Source: Eurosta solidaginis
Lineage: Eukaryota > Arthropoda > Insecta > Diptera > Tephritidae
Reading direction: 5' to 3'
Assembly: GCF_040869045.1 (NCBI RefSeq)
Contig: NC_090319.1
Coordinates: 268,166,897-268,230,896 of the forward strand
Length of the DNA stretch: 64,000 nt
Shown: one piece after another, positions 12,791 to 25,379 of the stretch
Layout of the letters: each line of letters opens with the position of its first letter
Numbering within the stretch: position 1 is the first letter of the stretch
The notes under the pieces: generated by a model
Told to the model about the DNA's origin: nothing
Seen by the model: only the letters and a program-made list of their open reading frames with translations
Databases searched by the model: none
Program-made: the position numbers and the translations under genes

Positions 12791-13022
12791 ACGCAGAAAA
12801 CGGTGAGTAGGATCATTTTTTGGGGGGAGAGGGGATATTTTGTTTAATTACATGGTCCATAGCTTGACAGCTTTACAGCTTCTTCTACATTGACAACCTC
12901 ACCTGGGATAGGCGAATATGTAACTGATCGATAAGTGCTAGGCAGATATCTTCAAATTACCAAGACTATGTTATCAATTTTAGATATAAACTTTTCTGTA
13001 ATTGATTTATCTTAAAATCCCT

Positions 13023-13330
13023 ACTGTTGTTGTTGTATTAGCCATAACAACACTCCGCGATGGTTTTGAGGGGTGTTATCTATGTTGATAGTCCTTTGAA
13101 GGATATAGATGCGGTACGTTCGGGGACAAGCACCCAACCATCTCGGGAATGACTTTATGACCATATTAAACCTTCTAGCCCATTTCCACCATGAGGAAAT
13201 TGAGGTGGGCAGAGCCTCGCCTGCTATATATGTGTATGATACATTCATATTTGTAACAGCACTCCCCTCGCGTAGCTGAGGTAGACAGTTGCGTTGCAGA
13301 AGCTCTGGAAAAGATATTAGTACTATTACC
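13023..13330 (-). repeat. GTT/CAA-tailed dispersed repeat, copy 1
   Basis: Starts at TGTTGTTGTTGTATTAGC and shares with 39172-39360 the blocks GGGTGTTAT(C)TATGTTGAT, GGATATAGAT and ATATGACCATATTA. On the minus strand the run becomes a (CAA)n tail, so the repeat is probably a 3' end of a LINE or a passenger of one. A minus-strand frame of 75 codons across it shows no domain. Confidence 0.55.
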
Positions 13331-14479
13331 CTTTTAATTTTAAAGTCATCTTACAGATAGATTTGCGAGTTGGAGATGATAACATCGGAATGAACCCGAA
13401 ATTCGCTGAATTTGTACTCAGAAAATGCACCACAAAAAATCGCTAATTTGCAAATATCCCAAACAATTACGATTTTCAGCGAAAGCCCTGTTATCTCACT
13501 TGACACAATCTATGTACACTTGCAGCTGCAAGCACATATGAAAATCTAATGGGGATGGCTAATTTTGCTGTTGGCACACTTTTCACAGTTCAAGTGCAAT
13601 GAGAAACACGTAAAAGCGCAAACATAAAGTATACAAATATTAAAAATGCAAACAATAGAAACCAAAAAAAAAATTAGGTGGTCAACTGACAAACAAACAT
13701 ACATACATACCTATCATGTATACCTTTTTTTGCAACAGTAACACCAATTTAGCACATTTGGCTATAAACGAAAGACTTAGGACACAAACTTCGAAGGCAA
13801 ATCGCATACAATGTATGTTACCCTCTATAGATAGCTAGCCAACATAAACCAAAATCATAAACAAACCAGCGGCGAATTATCTTTGGTAATGGCATGGTCA
13901 TAATTTTTCAGCAAATAGCCGTTTTTATAAACTTTGTCAAATGTACAAATGTTTCAATGTATGTATGCACATAAATGAAATAATTGTGACATGTGCATAT
14001 TTGTGGAGTGCTGAACAACAAAAAAAAATAGAGAACAAAGTGCAGCGCATAGAGTAGCGAACCTGAAAATTATGCATGGAATGCTTGCGCTTCTTAAGCT
14101 GCTGGACAATTTTTGCTAGCAAATGGCTACCAACAACACAATATGACAGTTTATACAAGACGAAGAGCATGACAGCAGCCAGCAAGCAAGCGGCCAACAT
14201 TAAAAAACCAAAGAACAATGCAAAAATTGCTAGCGTTTTTCTTTTTTTTGCTAGCGCAAATTAGCAAGCGAACTGAAAAGCAAAATGAATACGTTGACAT
14301 GCTGAAAGCTGTAAGAGAGTGGTGCCGTATATGAAAATTTAAATTTAGTTGCGAAAAAAGTCAACAGAATTTCCTTTAAAAATTTCCATTTTTATTTTCT
14401 TTTCAATTGGAATTTTGGTTGCGAATTTCTTTCCCACTACACTGCTAACGTGAATGGGCATAAATGATTTGTAGTGGTA
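13331..14479. other. Unassigned AT-rich sequence
   Basis: No supported gene. Short CATA runs near 13700 and A-rich runs near 14020. ORFs on both strands at 13937-14264 overlap each other and have no domain. Confidence 0.3.
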
Positions 14480-14483
14480 CAAC

Positions 14484-14843
14484 TGTCACGCAGTAGTTTC
14501 CGCACTTACCTTACCACACACACATTCATGTATAAAATAAAGTAACACTGAATTCATGGATGGCTACGCATGTAAGCGTGGATAATATTAGTTTGCGTTT
14601 TTAATTAACGTTTGAAAGAATTCACAGAGTTTAATGAATAATATTTTAACCAAATATATGTTTATTGAAAATGTATGATCGTTGATTGCTGAAGGTTCAA
14701 CTTTTCTTCACGGCGGCTACTACTCGACTCTTCTCTCGTTTTTGTACATCAACGACAATTGTAGCGTATGTAGGGTTGTCGTAGGTTTAGATCAGGGTCG
14801 TATTAGAATGGCATTTTTAGTGTTGGATAGAGGTTACGTGACA
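14484..14843 (-). repeat. 3' LTR of gypsy element
   Basis: 360 bp with TGTCACG/CGTGACA ends, directly repeated at 20162. It carries AATAAA on the minus strand near 14660, a candidate polyadenylation signal. Confidence 0.95.
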
Positions 14844-14859
14844 GCTCGGCCTTTCCTGA

Positions 14860-17800
14860 CTAGATATCGGCCTCGATGTCTTCGTCGCTTGAATCATCGA
14901 TATCTAATTCTGGGCAAGTGTTACACCACGGTTTGATTTTATCGACGGTGTATACTGAACAGAATTTCTTTGACGTGACTTGATAACCAGGTATATCTTC
15001 GATGAGGTATCTATCGTTGCCCAGAACTTTTCGAATAATATAGGGGCCACGATACTTCGGCTCAAGTTTTCGTGATTCACCTACAGACAATGGTTCGTTC
15101 TCAATGACGACGAGATCGTTTTCGACGTATATTTTCGGTGTTGCATGTTTTCGATCAAATCTCTGCTTCCACTTTTCATGTTCGTTGCTTATATTAATTG
15201 TGGCTTGTTCGTGCTTATCGGCGATTGTCGTTGTTGGTTTTGTTTCTATGTCATCCTGAATTGCGGCTATAATTTGATTCTGGATAACGTCTCGAAGGTT
15301 GAAGTCAAATACAAGTTGATTCGGAGTAAACCCCGTTGTTGAATTTTTCTGGGAATTTACGGACCATTGCAGGTTTCGGGGCGTTAAATCCCAGTCTTTA
15401 GGCTCTTCTGTTGTTGTTCGTATAAATGAAAGTATAAGCTGGTTGGCGCGCTCCACCTGACCGTTTGCTCTTGGAGTGCGCACTGCGGTTTTTATATGTT
15501 GTATATTGTCGTTGTCGCAATAAGACTCAAATGCTTTGGACGTGAACGCTGTACCCCGATCAGATACGATCTGCGATGGAAGTCCAAAGTAGCTAGTCAT
15601 ATCGTTGAGTGTTTTAAGTACGTGAACCGTTTTTGTATCTCGAACGGCTTTAGCGATGAGAAATTTGCTAAATGAATCGGAAATCCCGAGTACGTAGCAA
15701 TTTCCACGTTTACTTTTTACAAATGGACCCATGTGGTCGATATGTATTCGATAAAAAGGAATTGGTTTAACTTCGCCGTAATGGAGACTACCTTCGGTTT
15801 TTCCTGAGCGTTGTTTCTTATAGCAGCAATCGACACATGCGGAAAATATTGCTTTACATATTTTCGCATTTGCGGAAACCAATACGCCTGCTTAAGGCGC
15901 TCCAACGTTTTTTCTACTGCTTGGTGCCCTACTTTGTCATGACAATATTGTAATATACGCCACCGTACAGCTTTTGGCACTACAAACTTAAGTCCATCTG
16001 GCTGTTTTCGATAAAGTCGATGATTTTGAAGTTGATATTCTAGTTTAATTTTATTCGCTTCAGCAGCTTTATTTGTTCCATTCAAAACAGATATAATGTT
16101 GTGCAATTTTTCATCCTGTAATTGCATCGTTAGCAACCAATCCTCTACGTTTGCGGTTACTTTCAATACTAACCCGGCTGGTTCAATTTCCCTACTGGGT
16201 TCGTTTGGCATGCGGCTAAGCGCATCAACATGTTGAAGTCGGGAACCCTGACGATGAACACATTCGAAATCGTATTCAAGTAGCTTAAGCCACCATCGAG
16301 CATCTTTTGGCTTAAGCTCCTTGTTTTCTTTAACGTGTGCAATAGCAGAGCAATCTGTTACTACACGGAAACGCTTACCTAATAGGTATATTCGGAATCG
16401 CTCTAAAGTTTCCACAACAGCTAGAACTTCGAGTTCATAGCTGTAACATTTACAATGACGACTATAATAAAAAAACAGGTTTCCAATTTTTCCCGTCTGA
16501 CGACTGCAATAACACGCCTGCAAGCCCTACGCTGCTTGCATCTGTATGAACTTCATGTTGAGAATTAATGTCGTATAATGCGAGGACAGGCTCAGCTGCT
16601 AATATTTTAATGAGCGTCGTGAACGCGTTTTGTTGGTTTTCCCCCCAGACAAAATCGTCAATATCTTCTTTGTGCAAAAGTTTTGTTAAAGGTTTAGCGA
16701 TTAGGGAATAGTTTTCAACAAACTTACGGAAGAATCCTGTAAGGCCAAGGAATCTTCTTACTTCTGTTATATTTTTGGGTTTCGGAAAATTTAATATAGC
16801 GTTAATTTTTGTTTTACCAGGTGTGATTCCATTTTCATCTATAACGTGTCCCAAATGCTCGATTTTCTTTTCTAAAAATTTGCATTTGTCGATGCGTAAC
16901 GTGAGATTTGCTTCTCTTAACAAAATAAAAAATTTTCGCAATCGATTTAGTCCTTCCTCAACCGTTTTGCTCGGTATTATCACGTCATCTGAATACACAA
17001 GCACTTCGTTTGCCGGCATTTTCGATACTATATTGTTCATTACGCACTGAAACACAGCTGGCGCATTAACGAGACCAAAGGGCATTCTATTAAATTCATA
17101 ATGTCCCTCTGTCGTAACAAACGCGAAAAATTTTTTTGAATTTTCTTCAATTTCGATCTGGTGGTACCCCATTCTTAAATCGAGGGTTGTGAAATATGTA
17201 TTACCGGCTAACTGAGCAAACTGCTCTTCCATGTTCGGCATGGGAAACGGTTGATTAATGGTTATTTTATTTAAACATCTATAATCAATGCATAACCGAT
17301 GATCACCACTCTTCTTGTCAACGAGCACGACCGGTGAAGAGTATGGCGATTCACTTTGACGTATAATATCGTTTTCGAGTAATTCCGAGATTATTTTCGT
17401 AATTATCGGTCTTTTCGCGAACAGTACGCGATACGGTTTGAGACATATAGGTACGTCAGTATTCAATTTAATATTCATTTTGGCAATAGCACATTTTCCA
17501 ATTTCGGAAACATTATTCGCGAATACATCGCCGTAATTGTTTATCAGTTTATCAAGCGTTTTACGTTCATTTTCGTTTAAATCGCCACACGCGTTAATCA
17601 ATTGTATACGTTCAATTGTACATTTGTCACTTTCGATAACTAACCGTTTATCAGCGCGACATAAAATATCTTTACCCAAAAGCACATTTTCTTTAATTAA
17701 ATTATCGTCAACTATTAGTAAGTCAGAAACAATTTTATTGTTATCGATCACAAGAGGAACTCTTACTTTTCCCGAGAAAACGTATTCACTACCCGCAAAA

Positions 17801-17989
17801 CCGTGTAGTTTGGTGTTATATTCTTCACACACTCCTACTTCTTCGACGAATTATTTTTTTATTAGAGTACATGTACTACCCGGATCCACGAAGGATTTCG
17901 TTTCCTGTCCGTTTACTAAAATAATTTTTATGATATTTTCAGATTTTTCACACCGCATTGTATTTTCTAAAACTTTATTTATATCTTTT
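14860..17989 (-). pseudogene. gypsy Pol: protease, RT, RNase H, integrase (frameshifted)
   Basis: The protease signature is FVDPGSTCTLI near 17880; the usual D-S/T-G reads D-P-G here. A long frame at 17832-16462 holds the RT, with FTTLDLRMGYHQI, RMPFGLVNAPAVF and catalytic VYSDDVI, then the RNase H start (EVHTDASSVGLAGVLLQ). The next frame, 16523-15717, continues RNase H (ELEVLAVVETLERFR, VTDCSAIAHV, QHVDALSR) and the integrase HHCC zinc finger. Integrase core and C-terminus are at 15882-14860 with the D, D, E triad in HIDHMGPF, VSDRGTAF and GQVERANQ. Two frame changes, near 16500 and 15800, separate the three frames; otherwise the motifs are well kept. The stop is the TAG at 14860-14862. Confidence 0.93.
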
Positions 17990-19263
17990 GCCTTTGATGG
18001 ACACTTATCGGTGGTATGCGACGTACGATTGCAATTAGCACAACGTGGCTTATTCTGCGGCTCTGGACAATCATGCCCGAATTTTGCACAATTATAGCAC
18101 TTTATATTTTCCAATGCTACCTTTACACGTGGCGTTGTCTTTTGTTTGTTTTCGTTTATATTCGATTCACGCGTATTCGTATTATTTCGCGTCGGTTGCA
18201 CAAAGTTTTTCGTTTTATTTTCAATTGTCTTCGGTTCATTATAAGTGCAATAGCTTACTATATCACCGAGTAAGTCTTGACAACACTTATATTCGTTATA
18301 TATTTTCCTTTTTCAATCGATATCGTTAATTCCATTAACAATATGTCGCACAATACAGGACTCCGGTAGTCCACCTTTTCTTCCGAGCGCCAACATTCGA
18401 TAATAATATTCCGTCGGTGTCTCCGCGTTTTGACGTTTCGTTTGAAACATTTTTAAATGCACGTCGGCTTCGTTGTCGATATGCGGAAAATCTAATAAAA
18501 ACTTGGTCACAAATTGTGGCCACGAAACAAAAACGCATTGTTGCGCGTCGATCCACAATTTGGCTGAACCACGCATTCTTTGTTGTAATGCAAAAAGTAA
18601 AACACTTTCAGTCCATTGGTACGTTTCTTTCAATAGTTCTACACGTTTAACAAATTGTCGCGAATTCAACGATTTATCTGAAGTCGGATAAAAATTGGTA
18701 ACAGCTCAATTATGTCACGAATATGACTTTGATAAGGCGAATTGTTATATAAACTGGGAGTGTAATGCCCATAAGCATATGGCACATTTTGTGGTGGCAC
18801 AGCATTACGCACGTTGCTGTATGACACTGGCACAGTGGTATATATTGCATTATTTCGTATATTTTGATTTGGCACAGCACTTGTTGCATAACCCGTATTT
18901 GCCGATTCCCATTGCGAAGGAATGGCTTGCGAGGTACGTGGTGGTATATAATTTGACGCGGTAGTGTACATTGCTGGTACAGGAGACGACGATATTAAAC
19001 GCTCCAAATTTCTTGACACGGCGTTCGATCTTGGAGTTGATAATTGCAAATGCAATTCCGCTATTGTCCTTTCTAAATTAGAAACGCGCTGTATTACCGA
19101 GAAATCGTTTTGCATTAACGTTTCTTCATAGCTTTCATTATTTTCACCATTCATATGCTGCATTAAACGTTCTAACAATTCGTTTTTTCCGTCCGGACGT
19201 AGACAAACCAAATTTTTTACATTCGTTTTTCAATTCTTGCACCTTCATTTTTCGCAAAGACAT
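17990..19263 (-). pseudogene. gypsy Gag: SAP-like N-terminus, capsid, two zinc knuckles (frameshifted)
   Basis: The probable start is the ATG at 19263, giving MSLRKMKVQELKNECKKFGL. This and the following LSTSGRKNELLERL look like a SAP helix-turn-helix, a DNA-binding fold, and the frame shifts inside it near 19200. A coiled-coil-like stretch (VSNLERTIAELHLQLS) and a Tyr/Asn/Pro-rich linker follow to about 18690. The capsid part is at 18669-18313 (SAKLWIDAQQ, FVTKFLLDFP, YYYRMLALGR), then another frame change. Two CCHC knuckles (CYNCAKFGHDCPEP, CANCNRTSHTTDKC) lie at about 18020-18110. Gag would package the element RNA. At least three frameshifts make it non-functional. Confidence 0.85.
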
Positions 19264-20161
19264 TTTGCACTTTTGTGTTGATTATTATAATACGTAAAAT
19301 CAACCACTTTCAATCATGGTAGATAATGCACTTATTAAACAGAGTGAACACTATTACTCTGATAATCAATTTCTCTTTTTAGTTTTGTTTTGTTTGTTTT
19401 TTCTTATTCGCACAAAATCTAATTAGAATTTTGTCTTTCATATGAGAATGTAAAAGAGATCACAAGCCTTTACTTCAGTTTTATCGTTTGCTTTTAACTT
19501 CGTTCGCACAAAAGCACTATTATGTTCTGTCTAACTTATTTTAACTTGTTGAGAGTGTAAAAGAGATCGCAAGCTTTTACTTTACTTTCATCGTTTGCTT
19601 TAACTTCATTCATGAAAAAGCACTATTTTGTTCTCTCTTACTTATTTTGACGTGTGGTATAACGTGTGGTATAACGTGTGGAAAGGTCGTCTTTTTTCTT
19701 TACATGCATTTATTTATTATGCAAGAATATGCGTGTAGTGAAAATTTGTTTAAATTAACCGATTTAACTTTAACCAAATTCGTTTTGTAGCTTAAACGCT
19801 GCTACTTCCAAAAGTTCGGATACATACCGACGTTATTTCAAATCGCGCACGACAAAACTGCATTCGCGATGGACAAGGCGTATGCCCACAACAGCATAAA
19901 TACACGATTCGAAACGTTTATTGCAAGTCTCACATGCAAACGTTCATGGGAGTCTCAACCACATATACATATGTATATACGTACATATTTATATTCGTTT
20001 TAAAGCATTTCGCACATGGTTAAAGTTTGTACATATAATCTTATATATGCAATTATCGGACTTTTCACTACAGCAATTCACTTCACTTATATGAAAAGCA
20101 TTTTTTCTTATTTTCTTAAACGTTTGCGTTTGAAGGGGAGTTCGATCCCTAATTGAATAAT
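19264..20161 (-). other. Untranslated leader of gypsy element
   Basis: About 900 bases between the 5' LTR and the gag ATG. Two similar stretches near 19440-19530 and 19550-19630 (AAAGAGATC.CAAGC.TTTACTT) form an imperfect direct repeat of about 110 bases. Confidence 0.6.
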
Positions 20162-20521
20162 TGTCACGCAGTAGTTTCCGCACTTACCTTACCACACACA
20201 CATTCATGTATAAAATAAAGTAACACTGAATTCATGGATGGCTACGCATGTAAGCGTGGATAATATTAGTTTGCGTTTTTAATTAACGTTTAAAAGAATT
20301 CACAGAGTTTAAATAATAATATTTTAGTCAAATATATGTTTATTGAAAATGTATGATCATTGATTGCTGAAGGTTCAACTTTTCTTCACGGCGGCTACTA
20401 CTCGACTCTTCTCTCGTTTTTGTACATCAACGACAATTGTAGCGTATGCAGGGTTGTCGCAGGTTTAGATCAGGGTCGTATTACAATGACATTTTTAGTG
20501 TTCGATAGAGGTTACGTGACA
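20162..20521 (-). repeat. 5' LTR of gypsy element
   Basis: Same length as the copy at 14484 and about 97% identical by eye. On the plus strand the bases just inside it read TTCGATCCCTAATTGAATAA, which looks like a tRNA T-arm and could mark the primer-binding region, but I cannot assign a tRNA and the usual TGG start is absent. Confidence 0.93.
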
Positions 20522-20525
20522 CAAC

Positions 20526-21585
20526 GGACTAACCAACAATGAGCAAGAAAAGTGGCAAAACGGGCTTATTTCACTTGGCTCACAAAAAGCGATGTCAATA
20601 ATGTTCAAGTATTTTTTGATTTTTTGTGTTTTCATTTCAATGGCTGGTCAAAGTGTTGCTGGCGTAGCATTTAGTTTGTTGCATTCCACTGTGGGCAAAC
20701 AAGCACTAGGCGGAACCAGCAAACAAAGCGATTGTTAGAAAAATAGTTTCCTTGAATGTCACTATTTACATGGAGAAGAGTTTTGTTTTGAATAGAGATA
20801 GCGAAAGCTTGCTTCATGAACAAAAAATATATGCTATATCATTTTTTTCTATTATTTTTTCGATAGAATGGTGGCTTTTGTACTCTGAATATATTTTTTC
20901 GTCATACATTGTCAAATTTGGTTTGAAAACAAGCCAGTTCTGCTATTGTGGCACCTTCAGTGCAACTTTTATGCCTTTTTTGGTTTTGTTTTTTTTTTTT
21001 GGCATTGTCGCACTAAAGAAGTGACGACGCCATAAATTTTATGTGCAGACGTATCGGTGTCGGCGTTGGCCACCCTGAGTAAACTATTTCGATCGTTTTG
21101 ATAAATGGAACTGAAGATGATACAATTTCGAATACGATTTGTCTCCAATTTTAGCAAATGGTTAAGGTAAATAGGGATATTCCTAAAAAAATATCGGAGC
21201 GCCTAGTGGGATAATATCGCCACTTCCTTCGTTCCTCAAAATTTTATCAGCTACGTAACCTTGTCTGACCGTAGTATTGCTCTGTACAAAAGCTTATATA
21301 AAGAGAAACTTTTATTTTCATATGGGTTTTTTGCGAAAGCACAAGAGAACAAGAGACTCGATAGTGACTACTAAACCCTAGCTAAAGATGTGATGAACTA
21401 GCTCTCTTCGCACCATTTAAGACTTTGATTCTTTAAATGCTGAACTAGAGGGTAACGAGCAGAGCCTTGTTCACACTCAGCACACCTAGATCAAAAGAGA
21501 CCTTTGAAAAGCCTTGGTCTGCTGTAGGGATGCGGAAGTCGAATTGCCCCTCAACTTAGATCAAAACGCAATTTCTGTACACCTA
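20526..21585. other. Unassigned sequence
   Basis: No supported feature. Several short AT-rich frames on both strands lack any motif. Confidence 0.3.
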
Positions 21586-21587
21586 CA

Positions 21588-22304
21588 TAGGTTAGGTTGA
21601 ACTAGCCGGTCAATGAAGACCTTACATAGACTGAGTGTGACCATAGTGTTACCAGAATTTGTTTGACGACCAAACGGAAGAACCCCAATCAGGTGCCAAG
21701 ACTTATACTATATAATAACTCCACCCTATTGGTAAATACTAGAAGTTTTCTATAACTTAGCTTATTTGCTGCTTCGAGATTTAGCAACTATTCTGCCTCT
21801 AATAGCTGGATCCTTGAACTGGCGAACGCAGGACACGAACACAGAACGTACTCAACCGTTTCTTCCTGCAACTCACTTTTCGTACACCTGATTTTACTGA
21901 CGAGGCATAACTTATAAGAATGTGACGCCAAAAGGCAGTGTCTAGTTAATATACCCATCATGAGCTTTAAGTCTTCTCTCTTCAGAGATATGAGCCGGTT
22001 TGTGAGTCTAACTCCGTAGAATTTGCACATTATCTTAGACATTTTGCAGCCCCACGCTTCTTTACGCGCCTTTCCTGCTTGATGGATTATATGCAACTCC
22101 TGAATTCTTTCCAAAACTTTTCCAACTCATCGTTCTTTTAGTTATATTATATCCCTTTATTACCGTGAACCCAGTACAAATGTATGGTCCGTACATACTT
22201 TTTTGTGTGGCTTTCCACCAAACAAGGACCACATAGTAAAATATGGGCTTGGCAATTGCCGTAAATACCCTTTGAAAGAATTCCGATGGGCTACACGTAT
22301 CCAT
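21588..22304 (-). mobile_element. LINE 3' fragment (I/LOA-like)
   Basis: On the minus strand the thumb-region sequence FTAIAKPIFYYVVLVWWKA (22304-22062) matches VRPILFYAVTVWWTA of the LINE at 1-4714. A second frame (22114-21788) gives NRLISLKREDLKLMMGILTRHCLL and the Cys motif VEYVLCSCPAFA, the counterpart of VEHYLCHCPALS. The RNase H domain that should lie between them is missing, so the fragment has an internal deletion. It ends at an AACCTAAC tail on the minus strand (21588-21600). Confidence 0.78.
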
Positions 22305-22847
22305 TATTACGTCTGTCGAGGTTAATATAACTGTGCAAATTAAGCAAACAAAGTCGAGAAGACAAACTTTTTACTTATTCTCAACATCACAGAGATATCA
22401 CCCACATTTCTTCGCAGTGTACAAAAATATCTTCATCTTTTATGTAAAGTCAAAAGTAAAAATAACTTCTAAGAAAACTACGAAATGAAAAAAAAGAAAA
22501 TGACAATGAGTATCCAGTCAGCGAACAAAAGGCAAAGCTTGTCATAATTTTATTTCAGCAAATTTTTCATAGAACGCCATATAAATATATTGGCATGTCT
22601 ATACATGTATGTATATATGAATATTCATATCTGCAAACGAGCAGAACAATTCGGACAATTGCAACTCATGCGGTTGTAAAAGAAAGAAAATATTAAAAGC
22701 AGCAAAAAGACATTACTCTGGCATTTTTACATTGGTGATGACTACCAAATATGATACATTAGACTGGACATATTTTGTATGGAATAAATAAAAGTTTATG
22801 AAATTTTTTTATTTTTATGTACTTAGGTAAATAATTTCCAAACTCTT
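22305..22847. other. Unassigned AT-rich sequence
   Basis: Nothing supported beyond A/T-rich runs. Confidence 0.3.
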
Positions 22848-23215
22848 AAGCCCCCATTACTGATACTTAGCATAGAATTGACTTGACTTGGCGTAAACTT
22901 GTCAACTTAGCCGCGATTATACTCCACTTGGCGCATACAACCTGGCATCATAATCAGCGTTGAAATTTATTTTTAAATAAATGTCAATTTGTATGACAAA
23001 ATGTCAAAATGAAATGGAAACAAACAAATGGCATCTCAAAATGTAAACGTCACTTAGAACTTACATAGCAAATCAAAATTCAACAGACTTCTAAGTCAAG
23101 TTAAGTGTTGCTAAGTTTTGAGTAATCAGTAACATGCAATGTTCATTTAACAGAACTGTAAGTGACAGTTCTCAAGCCAAGTCAGGTCTATGCTAAGTAT
23201 CGGTAATGGGCCCTT
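22848..23215. mobile_element. MITE-like element with about 40-bp terminal inverted repeats
   Basis: The left end CCCATTACTGATACTTAGCATAGA and the right end, read in reverse, CCCATTACCGATACTTAGCATAGA are nearly the same and continue as GACTTGACTTGG and CTGACTTGG. The 370-bp interior has no coding frame. I could not find a clear target duplication, so the superfamily is unknown. Confidence 0.72.
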
Positions 23216-23224
23216 TAGGCAGAT

Positions 23225-23790
23225 AGCTTCAGGTTAAGGCGTGGCACATTTTCATTGAAAATGCCTAGAATCGGGTCTTTTGTAATTTTCGAGTCATGCC
23301 AGACAAAACCTTATAAAAAGTTGTGTAATATACTATTCCTCTTCTAAAGCGTATTTATAACAATTTAATGAATGTCAAAATTTGTTTAAAGGGCGTGGCA
23401 CCGCTTCTTATTTGATCATATATTGGCTACCGTTTCTGGAGCCATCACTTGATAGACGTAACTTAAACATTTGAAATGGATGTTACAACCTTTTTAGACC
23501 AATAAAGAAGAAGAATTGACCTACTGCGAAGAAGCTTTACACTTATTTCCAGTACAAAGTGGAAGAGTTCTTATAAAGGACGCCAAAAATCATTAAATAA
23601 ACACTCCTCCTTCGATAATACTTAGGGCTTAAAAACGTAAAAAATTAATGAAATGTACGATAGATCTGTAGCTGAGTATATGATGTTCGTTTACACACAA
23701 ACTTAGACAACCTTGTTCTTCTTGGTAAGTTGGTCTATGGTCTTTTAAAAAAACGATGTTAGAAAATGGGCGTGGTCCTTAATAAATGTG
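23225..23790. repeat. Degenerate piece of hairpin-ended element X
   Basis: Contains the recurring GGCGTGGCAC and ATGGGCGTGGTCCTTAATAA motifs of the elements at 32251 and 34021, about 380 bases apart. Neither terminal hairpin is present. Confidence 0.35.
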
Positions 23791-23806
23791 GGAGAAATGA
23801 ATAAAG

Positions 23807-23834
23807 TGAATGAATGAATGAATGAATGAATGAA
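23807..23834. repeat. (TGAA)7 microsatellite
   Basis: Seven uninterrupted TGAA units. Confidence 0.9.
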
Positions 23835-25379
23835 ATATGTGACTTGATGCGTCAATTGGTTTCCAGAAACATTGGAATTCCCAATTGATTGATTTGATTG
23901 TTTTTCTTTTCATTTTCTTGTTATAAATACACTATAAGTAAAACAGCATACTACATACAACTTTTTATAAGATTTTTTCGGGCATCATTTTCGAAAACTA
24001 AAAAAAAAAAAACGATATTTATTACTTACATGCAAAAGAATAATGTGTGGGTGCTGTACAGTCTTTTTGCGGAAATCAAATTTTCAAGATCACTCTAATG
24101 TACATAAGTATATAAGTGTGTATGTCTCTTTGAACATTCAGATGACTTGGCAGCAGCATACTTACCAGCTGCTGCCCACAGTAGTATTATACGATGCGGT
24201 TATGGTCATAATTTAACAACGAAAATATTTCAATGTGACTGTTGTGCATTGGCGATAATCGAATATTTGTTGTTTAGTTAAATTTTTTCCTTTTGTTTTG
24301 TTCCTAATTTTTGTCTTGCCTATATGGTTTTGATTTTTTGTTTTGTCTTTTATTTTTTATGTTTTCTGCACTTGGTCAAATTTCTTTTGTCCTTCTGGCG
24401 GCGGCATAAGTTTTCTGCAATAGTTTTTGCGCGTTTTGGGGTTTTTTGTTTTTATTTTTAGTTGTAACTCGCCTGAAAATTGATGTTGCTGTTGCTCGTT
24501 TAGCAAGTTGTATTGTCATCAGCATGTACAACTTGGACGACGACAACAACAAAGTCAACGATGATGACGAACCCGCTCCTGTTGTTGTTGTAGCTCAATC
24601 CTGTGTTTGGTTTGTGTTGTACTCTGTCGAATTTCGGTCACGTTCAAGTGTGTTCGTTGGGTTTTTTTTTTTTGTTTTTTCAATAAAGCACATATATTTT
24701 TCATGGCATGAAATTCTTTGTAACCGCCTGCCTTTCCCCCCTGTTGTTTGCCTTTCTTTACATTTGCTTGCTCATTTATTTGAGCTATTCTTCTATTTTT
24801 GCCCGATGCGGCAAGTGATTGTGATTTACATCATTACGAAGCCCAGAGCAATGTGAGGAGCAACAGCATCCACAGCAGCAATACTCCCGCAGTCAATATT
24901 TCTGCCGATTCCATTTCAATACAGTTGACCTGGGAAAATATGATTTTCTTGTGGTTTAATGTGAACAATTTCGTTTTTTTGTGTCAAGAGGATTTTTGGT
25001 TTGTTAAACTTTTTTCGTTTTTTTTTTTTTGAGCCGATTTTAGTGCATGAAGTAAAAAAAATTCTGTACACAATCGCAATGGAAATGAAACGAAAGTTTG
25101 GAAGTTGTACAAATAAAGGCTAAGTCGAAGTGTTTGAGCAGTAAAAACTAAATATTTTAAGATTTTAAATGATGCATAACAAAGTGATGACTTTAAGTGG
25201 TGTTAGCAAACTGATATTTGGTGAGACGAAAACTGTACAAGATTAACGCATAAAAATGGGTACAATCAATTTACAGTTAATAGCTCAAATACTAGAGGCA
25301 TATTACAGAAGTTAAATTTGTGAGATTATGTATAACATCTCACAAATATTTCAAGCTATGAAACCAAAACACAGTAAAA
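23835..25379. other. T-rich sequence without supported gene
   Basis: Many GTTTTT runs. A 136-codon frame at 24446-24856 is hydrophobic at both ends with a DDDNNKVNDDDE stretch; it arises from GAC/AAC and GTTTTT simple sequence and has no domain, so I do not call it. Confidence 0.35.

Larger units (their letters stand above)
14484..20521 (-). mobile_element. Ty3/gypsy LTR retrotransposon (mdg3-like), near-complete, defective
   Basis: Two 360-bp LTRs bound a 6,038-bp element whose genes lie on the minus strand. The LTRs begin TGTCACG and end CGTGACA, and the 4-bp target duplication CAAC is perfect (14480-14483 and 20522-20525). Gag, protease, RT, RNase H and integrase are present in gypsy order and there is no env-like frame after integrase. 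By eye the two LTRs differ at about 11 of 360 positions, so the insertion is moderately young, yet several frameshifts have already broken gag and pol. A purine-rich AGGAAAGG lies just inside the 3' LTR (near 14850) as a candidate polypurine tract. The mdg3-like placement is from general resemblance only. Confidence 0.95.

Noticed and set aside
24446..24856. 136-codon membrane-like protein
   Set aside because: Hydrophobicity comes from GTTTTT-rich simple sequence; no domain and no supporting neighbour.
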